NCBI GenBank assembly: GCA_963971405.1
Contig: OZ020486.1
Coordinates: 4,526,001 to 4,590,000 of the forward strand
DNA: 64,000 nt
From: Psococerastis gibbosa
Lineage: Eukaryota > Arthropoda > Insecta > Psocodea > Psocidae
Direction: 5' to 3'
Of this stretch, positions 35,251 through 47,200 are shown one piece after another (the stretch's first letter is position 1; every line of letters starts with the position of its first letter). Made by a program: the position numbers and the translations under genes. Below the pieces are notes generated by a model. The model did not search any database, was not told where the DNA came from, and was given only the letters and a program-made list of their open reading frames with translations.

Positions 35251-38200
35251 CTGAAATAAAAAGTAAATATTAAAGCCCGGTAGACACGAACGATTCTCTC
35301 AGTCACGATTTGCTGACGTCTTTTTAGCCCATATGGAAAATAATGACAATTTGTTTTCTTTCATTGACTATAAGTAATTTATGGAAAAAAGTGAATCCCG
35401 TCTATTCTCCATGTGAATACAACTCGGACATTTTCATACCATGAAATGACCGTTGAATATCAAATGAATCAACCACATCTTTATCAATTGGGGAGAAAAG
35501 GAGGGAAGGAGAAAAAACTGACCACTACATTCTTAAATTGGAGGAAGCCTCTAGCCTTCTTTTAATGGACACACTATGAGAAAATGAGATTTTCCGAAAA
35601 CTATAATATTAACCACTTTTTCATTTTTTTCCTTGTCCGGTAATTTTACAGACCAGAAATATTACGAGTACATTCACAAGCTTATTATTTATTATTATAA
35701 ACCATTATTAACTCTCGCCCCCAGGCAAATGGCTGGGATCTCTATGTATTGCCTCGGTGGCAATTACTTGTGCTAGTCTCAACACACCTTGCGATCGGAG
35801 ACGTGTTGTAACTCGACACAAGTACCTACTTAGTGAGGCGATTGAAGAGGTTAATTGGATACATATTAAATTTTTTGTACGCGATGAATCTTTTAAAATA
35901 AAACTTGAGTAAAATTTATATACTTGTATATAGTATATAAGTATATTTTATACAATTTATGTATATTATATATATATATTTACCATAAGTGAAAGTCAAT
36001 ATTTAATAATAAGTATTTTTTATTAATTTTTAACTATCCGCATCTTATTCAATTTTTTTAAATCTAAATAATTATACTAAGTACAATAGCAATAATAATA
36101 AATTCGTTTGGTTTTCATAAATTTTTATATTGACAATGCGACGAATCACTAAAGAACGGAGATCTAGGTAGCTGACAGAAATATAAAAAATATATACTCG
36201 CACAGAAAATAAATAAATAAATAATTTCATAAATCCGCCATAATAAGAAGTCCTAGACCTAATACCAATGGAAACCCCATTCAATAGCATCACTAAATAG
36301 GTAACCGTTGCAAGGTACGATATGAAGAGAGCAGTTGGTTTTCGAAATAAGTCATACTAAAACGTAGTACCTCTGCAATAAAATCTAAATTTATTGATCA
36401 AAAATAAATGGACGTTTCGCATTAGTCGCAACCCAATTAACCTAGTCTCATAACATACCAGGTACAGTGCCTTTAAAATTATTATGCCTTCCTTTCACCA
36501 GCCTATTCCGTTCATTATGCAAGTACTCAGGTATTTGGCATTAGGCAGATATGCCCACGGCTCATCAGTTGTTTAATCGAAGTGTCAGCTGAGCGGTTTA
36601 GCCCCCAAAAATAAATGTTAAGTGGGAAATAAAAGTGAAGGGATCTTAATTACTAATGGCAATTATTTTTTTCTTATTGAAGGTGATATGTCGGCCATGT
36701 TAATAGATATGGACAGAGGCGTATGCATTAAATATATTCGGGGGAGGGGGGACCAGATCCCCTCTACCTCTCAACATCTTGCCGCAGGACTGCGATGAAT
36801 CCTACCAACCAAACCGTTTACTGCTGACTTGTAGACTACATTATATACGTATTACATTATTTTGTGTGACCACCAGTATTTATGACAACTTTACCGCTTA
36901 CATAAAATATATTGTATATTGTTATAAATGAAAATTATACAATATTGATCGATTGATTAATTGATTGATGGCAAGTGGTAGCAAAACATTGAAATTTGTC
37001 GGATTGGATTGTGGCGGATCCACGGGGGGGGGGGGGTTTAGGTGGCCCCCCTAAATAACTGAATTCATAAGATATCAAGTTTAAAAAAAAAAAAAAATTG
37101 AATAAAATCAACTTTTGAACAAACAAAAATACCTTTTACTCGTAAACTTACAAGATTGGCAGGGGAACCTGGTGGGACATGTTAACGCGCTAAGGCATTC
37201 ATTATAAGTCGAGTCCTGGTCACCTCCGATTTAATCGTGTGACTTTACCATGTTCCCCAAGTGGTTCGGAATCCACTATAATCAGGAGGTCCACCTTGTT
37301 ATTCAACTCCCTTTTCCCCGAGGTGAAAGAGTCTGCCCTTAGGGTGCCTTAAGTTAACAAACAGACTCACTCCACCCGCCAGGCTGACAGGGTTGCTTAA
37401 AGCAGAAATGCTGAAAGCAGGCGTTAGAAACAAACAAACAAACAAACTTACAAGCAACTTGTGACCCCCTCCCCCTAATTTTTCCGTTGGATCCGCCCTT
37501 GTAAACAAATCATACATAAGGCCACTTGATTCTTTCCGCAGAAACATCGGAACAGAGCCTGTTAGAACCGGCAGCAAACTTGGTAGAGTGCAAAGTCTTG
37601 GCAGGGGAACATGGTGGGACATTATGACACGCTTAGTCAGTCTAAGTGCGTGTCTAGTCCTGGTCACCTCCGAGTTAATCGTGTGACTTTACTGTGTTCC
37701 CCAAGTGGTTCGAAATCCATTATAATCAGGATGTCCACCCTGTCAGTGAACTCCCCTGCTCTCTGAGGAGAAGGAATCTGCTCTTAGGAGAACATGCTAC
37801 GTAGAAAATGAGCACCCCAAAATTTGTTGTTTTTATGGACTTTTTATTTTTTATTTAATTAACAAAGCAAGTCAATAAAGATTTGGCTCATGGAAGTTAT
37901 AGAGGACTACTTTGGGCATCATATAATCGGGTATTTTTACTTGTCGGTTCTTTAGTTCTTCCAAAAATTCCAGAATACGCATAATTTTAGTCTGTTCCAC
38001 CTACGGCCTTGACTTTGTGTGTCCTTGAAACTCGCATTAATGGGCTGCCCAAAATTGGGCTTTGACGGCTTGACGGCTTTGTCATTCGCTTTATGCAGGT
38101 CGTCAATCTTACAGGGCCCAGATGCCAGATGGCAGTAGTGGACATACCAGGAAAATTACACCCCGACCTTGGCCATTTGGATGTTCATGACCAGTTTCAT

Positions 38201-41200
38201 TCATCCATACAAAATGATTCAATAGCTCAGTTGACTTGCGAACTGCACTACACACCTCCCGAGGGTGTTTAGTTAGCTAAGAAATTATGCAAAATGGCGT
38301 TGCGCCCAGCAAGGTCCCGTGCGGTCAGTACCACAGAAGCGGTCCGTTTGAGCTTAACTATTACAGGAGCTCGTGCTGGGCAATTAATTGCGCAATAAAT
38401 TAGTAAAGGCGTGCGCAAGATGCACCGGACAGTGCACGCGCTCATTGCAATGCCCTTACACAGATTGCATTGCCGGCAACCTTGGAAAATTATTAATTAA
38501 TAACTTTTTAGTATAAGGAAAGCTTTGTGATGGTCGATGGAACCCACACAAGTGGTCTTTACGAAATGTCTGTCTATTCGTCGACTTGTGCGCAAACAAC
38601 ACGGTGGATTTTAATGAAATTTGGCATATACGCTCACAAAAATCACATCATGGGTCACTTTTTTTTCTTTTGGGCTAACTTAGTATGGGAGAGTTTGCCG
38701 TCCAAAAATGTCGAAAAACTGATAAAAACTATTTTTCTTAAGAACGGCTCCAACGATTTTCTTTAAATTCATAATTTATTTTAGTCGTTATTAATGGAAA
38801 TAAAACCCAATAGGTCGCTTGTCTCTCGATAGTTTGATCCTCAATTTTAATCGAAAATTACGAAACAAATAATTTTTCTGCGGAACCTTTCTATTGATTC
38901 TTTCGAACGTCATGCAAGTTTTAGGTGTTAATTAAAGTAACAAAACCAACCCCCCCCCCCCCCGTCTGGCTACGGTCTTGCATGTTACAAGTACGCCAAC
39001 ATCCATAAAATGCCCTTCAGTAACATTGCTCGAAGCCTATAAGATGCACACACGATAGGATAAAGTTGCCGGTCAATGCCTTGCAATTAAATATTATAAG
39101 ACAGTATTGGTAGGTAACCTTGGAAACGTAAATAGCTCATTGCATGTGATATGCAGATATAGTATTGCAAAGACCCATTCATAACGATTAGGTTGGCACT
39201 ACTGGTGCATTATCTCGCGCCTTGCCCTTGTTAGTTGGCAAAGAAAATTGCTTCCTGTACTTGGGAATGAATACTGTATGGTAAAACCGCATAATGCTTA
39301 TTGCAATGTTATTTAGTCGCGTTATGCGGGTTCCGTGTACGTAATTCCAAAAATCTAGAATTATGATATGAACATGTATCGGATTTAATGTAATCAAATG
39401 GTATACTGCATATATAGCAGAGGCTACCCAGGCCATAAGGCGCCCATTCCACCGACCGGCTAGGGCTATTTACAAAAACGGTGACGTGGTAGCAGACATT
39501 CAAGACTTAGGTGGCCTTTCCACCGACCTTGCATTGCAGAATTGACGGAAATGTTTATTTTCCTCTATGCCATAGTTAAAATCGATCAATGATCATACAG
39601 TAAAATCACAAACAAACAAACTAATATTAAAAAATGGTGTCATGGGATATGTTAAGTACAAACATTTTAATAGATTTCTATAAAAAGAAAAATTCTAATT
39701 TCCGGAAATGTTTATTTTCCTCTATGCCATAGTTAAAATTGATCAATGATCATACAGTAAAATCACAAACAAACAAACTAATATTAAAAAATGGTGTCAT
39801 GGGATATGTTAAGTACAAACATTTTAATAGATTTCTATAAAAAGAAAAATTCTAATTTCCGTCAATGTCATTTGCATTCTGCAATGCAAGGTCGGTGGAA
39901 ACCCCGCCTAAGTCTTGAATGTCTGCTACCACGTCACTGTTTTTGTAAATAGCCCTAGCCGGTCAGTGGAATGGGCGCCTTACCATAGTTTCAAGCTTCA
40001 GTAGGGAGCTAAATTGTCTTCAAATTAGTTGAGCTTCTGAGTAATCCCTAATGGTCTCAGAAGCGAAAACTCGAAAATCCCCAATTTAAACCTTCTCGAG
40101 GTGAAGATTGAAGCGCATAATGGTGACTAAACAGATAGGGGACCGAGTTTGGGCCGGGATAAGTGAAAACACTTTTCTGTGCAGTTCTCAATAGAAGAAC
40201 CCAATGATGAGACAATAGCACATTGATCTATATGTATAAATGGATAGGTACCACCATTCACCAAGTGCGTGCCCCAAGGTTACCACCCTCTGCACGGCAA
40301 GAGTTTGCAGCATGCATAAAATAAACTTTAAAAATGGTGCAAAAAGCAAGAAATAACTATAAAAAAACGGTCCAAAGTAATTTTTAAATTAAATTAAAGC
40401 CAATGCACTCGGTAGAATCAATTTCTTTTTGCGAATTTTGCCGTGCAAACCCAATTTGTCTACTGCTGGCGCGACCTTGGGGCACGATTTTGTTGCATTG
40501 CCCATATGGCGAGAACCACCCGCCTGCAATAGCATAAGGATGCAGAAGACAACGGGAAACCACTGCATTACAATTACTTAGGATGATCACCATGACTACA
40601 ATCGCCATGATGATAGCCAATCTTAGATTGAAGAGACATTTTAAGAAGAAGAAGAAGAAGTTACTCGTACTTTTCCAGATGTAAAAGTCGTCATTTCTTT
40701 TCCAAAGCATTTCTGTTTTAAGCTTTGGTGGAGGGAGTGGGTCTGCTTATTAACTTGGGGCACCCTAAGGGCAGACTCCTTCACTTCAAAGAGAAGGGAG
40801 TTGACTAACAGGGTGGACCTCCTGGTTATAGTGGATTCCGAACCACTTGGGGAACATACAGTAGATTCACACGTTTAATTTGGAGGTGACCAGGACTCGC
40901 TACGCACGTAGACAGACTGGTGTAGTCTCAGCGCGTTATCATGTCCCACCATGTTCCCCTGCTAAAACTGTGCACACTACCAAGTTTGCCGCAGTTTGAA
41001 ATACGCACTGCCCTCGTGGTTTCAACCGCAGTTGTTTTACCGTTACCGTTATTGTTGATGCGGTTGCTACAGTGTGTGTTGCTGTTGAATTGGTTATTAA
41101 TATTCATTATTTCTTTATTATTATTATTATTATTAAATAAGCCTATTATAATATTATTATTCCTTACCTCGACAGCAGCTTTGGGCAGGCTGGCGACAGA

Positions 41201-44200
41201 TATGTTGAAAGTCAAAGCTTCGTTCCATACTGGATTTCTGGTGCCCTTACGCACTGCCGTCTTTTTCTTTTTGTTCCTTTTTCCTTCAGCTAACAGGTAC
41301 ACTTTGACAAAAGGATCTGCGAAAAGAAAGCATACAGTAAAAAGGCACTAAAACATTACTCGTTCTACTATTGTAGTACCCGACCACGATAGGATGGCAC
41401 TTGGAATACTTTGATTGTTTGAAAACTTGTTTAGGTGGAACACAGCGAGTTTATTTGATTTCTTTAAATGTTCCAAGTGTCATTCTATCGTAGTTGGGTA
41501 GTAATAAGCAAAAAAAGAAATCTTTATTGTTGGGAAACGAACCCAGTCCTTCCTTCCAACAACAAGTTTGGCTTTACAACCCACACCGACAATGTCATTA
41601 TCATATAGCATGTAGTCCAAACCTCTGTGATGTAATTATAATTCTGGACATAATCGTAAAGGAACCCCACCTTGAACTAAATGCGTATAGCATGTGATAG
41701 AAACATAAATACAGGTACACACACATACATCATTAAACAGAACTACTACTGTAATGACAACAATACCATTGGTACGCAAGAGAGTATAAAAACATTTGTT
41801 ATGGTAATTAAGAACGATCTTTATGGTCAATGGAGATCTAAAAAGGCGAGGCAATGCGCCATTTGCTGAATACTGATTACTCATTGCTCATTATAATGGG
41901 AAAGTTTATGCAGCTAAAGGACAGGAAAAGGGTGGCATGTATTTTACCTCAGCCATGCCGTTTTTAAAGAATTACTTAACCTATGGATTAAAAATGTAAA
42001 CAACCGTACCGGTAGCCGGCGTGTTCTAAAATTATTTTGTTTTTAAATTTTTAACCTCACAATAAGATAAATTCTTTAATCGGCATGGTAGGCAAATTTT
42101 ATGTAAATTAATTTTTTCTACACTGTTTTTGTGGCCGTGTGATGCAGTGAGGCCGCCACTGCAGACTTCGGAAGACCTGCAGGCCCCTGCGCAAGATTTA
42201 TTAGTAGCTTAAATATTTCAGGGCTCAGGTGCAGGCTTCTGGGGGAGGGAGAGGGGGGGGGGGTGGAAAGAGGCCGATACTAAAAGGATCCTTGCACAAA
42301 GGTTCATAGTCGACTACAAAGCGCATTTATAAGGGAAGGAGAACCAGCCCCCCCCCCCCCCAAAAGGTGGGGTCGGCGCTTTTAAGAAACCTTCTTACAC
42401 CTGAGCCAGAGCCGAAAGATCTATTTGTAAAGGTTAACGGCAATGTTGTAATACTATTTCACAAAGGGGTTAGTTGGACTTCCCTTGCCGGTTGTGTTAA
42501 TAGCCATCAGAGGCATGGGCGTCATGGTCATCGAACAATTAGCGCGGAGCCCATTGTCAGGGGAAGGGGGCGACGTTTCGGGAGTGGGTGCTACTCCCAT
42601 CATCAGGCTTAGCCTTGAGCAGGACTCTAATGACTATTAACACAACAGGCAATGTAAGTCCAACTAACCCTTTGTTAAATAGAGCCGAAAGAGATACTTT
42701 TTGTACGCTTGAAAAGGTTTCTAATCCTCCGCGGTTGATAATAATAATGAATTATTTAAAAAAAAAAAAACTGGAATATAATTGGCGGGAAGAACTTTCG
42801 TCAGTAGTACCAGCTTAGCAAATTCGTGACGGCCTTGTTGTGCAAATGATCACGTATAGGCAACCTCTATAACTAGTTACTTCCACGAAAATTGGTTTCC
42901 TCTCATTCTCCAGCGGTAGTAGATGTCAATGACTATTTAGAGAGGCATTTAGGAAGGAAGAAACCTTGACGGAGGATCGTATGTAGGAATTAGGAAAGTA
43001 CAATATACAGACATATTGGGAACGACTAGGGAGGTTTAGCGGATAGTGGAACCTAATTAGAGACTTGCGGGCTTGGATGAGTAGAAAGCATGGACAGCTC
43101 GACTTCCACTAAGGCGCCCATTCCATTGACCGGCTAGGGCTATTTCCAAAAACAGTGACGTGGTAGCAGACATTCAAGACTTAGGCTACGTTTCCACCGA
43201 TCTCGCATTGCAGAATGCAAATGACATTGACGGAAATTAGAATTTTTCTTTTTATAGAAATCTATTAAAATGTTTGTACTTAACATATCCCATGACGCCA
43301 TTTTTTAATTTAAGTGTGTTTGTTTGTGATTTTACTGTATGATCATTGATCAATTTTAACTATGGCATAGAGGAAAATAAACATTTCCGTCAATTCTGCA
43401 ATGCGAGGTCGGTGGAAACCCCGCCTAAGTCTTGAATGTCTGCTACCACGCCACCGTTTTTGGAAATAGCCCTAGCCGGTCAATGGAATGGGCACCTTAA
43501 AGCTGGCCATTAATGAGGGCTCCAAACGGAACTGCGCCAAGCCAAATGGCGCGTCCTGTTCCATATGGCGTTAGCGCAATTTTGAGGGGTCATCACGACT
43601 ACGCTAAACCAGTCGCTCCAAATCTTTCAAATTGTACAGTGTGACGATATGGAAGAGGTACTTTTACACTGTACAATTTGAAAGATTTGGAGCGACTGGT
43701 TTAGCGTAGTCGTGATGAAAATTGCGCAAACGCCAAATGGAACAGGACGCGCCATTTGGCTTGGTGCGAGTCCGTTTGGAGCCATCGTGAATGGCCAGCT
43801 TAACACAGTTTCTAACAGGACTGGCAGTTTTCGGGCTTTCCTTCATGAGTGTAAAAAAGTACAACTAACCGGTGCATGTACAATGGAGAAGAGGATGCGG
43901 CCGCACATACTTTCTTTGTCTGTCGGCGGTGGGAAAACGAGAGGAGGGCATGTGAAGCCAAAACTTTAATAAAACAATATGCTCTTAATTTATATATTGT
44001 AGCATTGTATGACATATAATACATAATATATATAATATACATAATAATCCATTTTTTTAGAAATATATTTAAATGTTTGTACTTAACATATCCCATGACG
44101 CCATTTTTTAATTTTAGTTTGTTTGTTTGTGATTTTACTGTATGATCATTGATCAATTTTAACTATGGCATAGAGGAAAATAAACATTTCCGTCAATTCT

Positions 44201-47200
44201 GCAATGCGAGGTCGGTGGAAACGCCACCTAAGTCTTGAATGTCTGCTACCACGTCACCGTTTTTGTAAATAGCCCTAGCCCGTCAATAGAATGGGCACCT
44301 AACTATGCCACACCAGGCCAATAAAACCCGCATTCAGTTCAGTTCAGCCATTGGTTGACGGATGCGCTACTAGTGCTTTATGTATAGGTAGAAACGAGTA
44401 TTACAAGTCTGCCATATTGTACGCATGACACAACGGAAAAATTCAGGAAGAATAATTGTTATGTGTTAGCTCAGGGGTTCCCAAACTGTGGACCATGGAC
44501 CACTGGTGGACCACAGACATTTATCAGGTGGTCCACGGAGCAAAGTAAGAAATAAGAAAATAACACAGCTGAGATATTGGAATTATGAAGTAAAATACAG
44601 TATATCTTGGCACTCAACTATAAAATCCAACCGATACGGTCAGTCCTAAATATTTAATATAATATTAGCATGTAATTGTAGGCACAAAGTCATCCTAGAA
44701 TTTGACGATTTTCCTGTCGCAGCTACGTGGTGGTCCACGGAAAATCATGAAATAAACCAGTGGTCCATGGACAAAATAAGGTTGGGAACCCCTGTGTTAG
44801 CTAATTAACTAATTTCCAGGTTACCTAAATTGGCCAAATCGCTCGTGAATACTTCTAGCAGCCCTATTATGGCGATTTTGGATTAGCATAATACCGGGGT
44901 TTATTCAATTGTTGTAAACAAATGAGTGCAAAATGCGCGCGAAATTCAAATTGATAAATTAATCCTCGGCTATATTTTTGGTGAGTTTTCAATATTTTCT
45001 CCCTCAGAGGCAGGCACATTAATTAAAATTCATATTATATTTCAAAATTCTACCTGTACATTTTAATGTTCATTAGTATTTTCTTCAATTATTAAAAAAT
45101 GCAACCATTCTCTTGTATTCAAATAGTTTATTAATTTGAATTTCCCGCGCATATTTTAACACCGTCACGTGACATCTTACTAATGCGGTATTAAAAAAAT
45201 AAACGCCGATATTTTTATAAACCCCGTATTATGTTAATCCCAAATTGCTATAATCGGACAACTGAAGTGTATGTGTATATACTTTGATAGTAAGGAACAA
45301 GTTCGTGCTATATTTTGCCGTGTGTTTTTTTTTTTTTTAAATGTGCAAAGATTCAATTAATTTTGTATACAATTAATAAATATCCATTGTCTTTGATTCA
45401 AACGCTGATGTGAAACACTATTAACGGATACAAGGGGGGGGGGCAGGGGGTAGTAGCCCCCAAAAATTAAATAAATCAGTTGTAAGTTAATTTATTACGC
45501 TCTAATTTACTCGATACTACATAATTATGTGCATGTATATGTTATATTTTAACCCACAACTACCAACAGAGGCGGTCCCAGACCTCATAAAAGGGGAAGG
45601 CACTTGCCCCCCCGGGAGAAATTTTTTGAAAAATATGGCCGAAATGGTGAGGATTTACGCATTTTGAATGCAGTAACACTTAGATTTTAGAGGCAAAAAA
45701 TACAACTGCTGTCCAAGGGGGGGGGGGGGGCTCTGACTACCAAAAAAAGCCCCTGATTGGACTCATCAATTAATATTGTAAAACTACAGCAGAAAAATTG
45801 TGTTGAGTTGGTTGAGGCATTTTGTGCAATTCTTACGCGATCAACAATCATATTATAATTAATTGATAATTACAGCCCACACGAAACACTTGCTCAGTCA
45901 ACTTACCGTTATTTTTCTGCTGTGATGTGACATATGAGGAGGCTGTTTACAAACATGGCCAATTCCAAGTTGTAGAATTTTTCAGGATAGCGGATTTTCT
46001 GTTGTAAATTTGATTAAGTTTATAGCTAATCTTAGACTTCACAGAGCTTCTGTGCGCAATCTGGCTGCATTTGTCATTTTATTTTACAACGTGCAGGTGG
46101 ACATTAAAATTTTCTGCAAGGTCGGATCAAAACCCCATTTTGTGATAAAAAGGAGTAGGCCACGTTTGTAACCAAGCTCCTCATATTATGACGTTGTTTA
46201 CCTTAAGTAACGCTCTGTAAGCAGGGACGGATCCTTGGGGGGGGGGCGGTGGGAGCAGTCGAGAAAAATAGCTTTACACTAGATAGAATGGACTTTTGAA
46301 GGAAATGAAGAGAAATTGTTACTCAAGTAAGGGAAACGCGATATTTTTCAGGTCACCATCCCCCCCCCCCGAAAACTTTTTCTGAAACCGTCCCTGTCTG
46401 TAAGCCTACTATGGCGATTAGTATTACCCTAGTCTTGGGGTTAAAAATGTAAACAAAACTATTTTGAATAGCACTTTCCATTATAAAATTATCTTGTTTA
46501 TATTAATCCCAGATTAAGGCTAAAATTAACCGCTCGCTGGAATATTTGTTTCTGACTTTTTCCTTAGCATGTGAGTAAAACAATAATTGCAAAAAATTAT
46601 GTAACTTGAATGGTTAATGTGCGTTCAACCTACAATTATCCGGTAGCCAATAGCCAAGATGGGATTCGAGATAAATGAAAAATCATTAAAGTGCAATTTA
46701 TATGGTGAGCTGCCGGACAGGCAGTCGACCAGGCTAATTTAGTAATTATGGTGATCTACCTGGTGTATTTACGACACAGCGATTAGTTTGTATTAAAGCC
46801 AAGATATAGTGTATGATAGTGCTGGGGCGCGCGATAATATACGAAGGGCGCGATAACTATTCCTGATAAAAAGCTCGATTTAACGTTATTTCACGTCATT
46901 CCAGACCATGACAAAGTCCTTGGACGCTGAAGAATAAAGAGGAGTGAAAGAGTGGCTTAAGTGGTTAGAGAGCTTGTCGGGAGAACGGTAGGTAGTTCGA
47001 ATCCTTACTCCTTAACCTTTACTCAATAATTCAGAGTAGAATACAAGAGCAATGAGTCAATCGTCCAGAAGCCATCAGTCCTTATATCAGGACTAAGTCT
47101 GATGATGGGAGTAGCACCCACTCCTGAAACGTGGCCCCTCCCCCTGACTATGGGCTTCGCCCTAATTGTTCGATGAGCGTGAGGCCCTGCCCCTTCTTCT

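Noticed and set aside
40941-41351. 136-codon plus-strand frame
   Set aside because: Antisense to synaptotagmin exon 6 and a SINE-B; no independent support.
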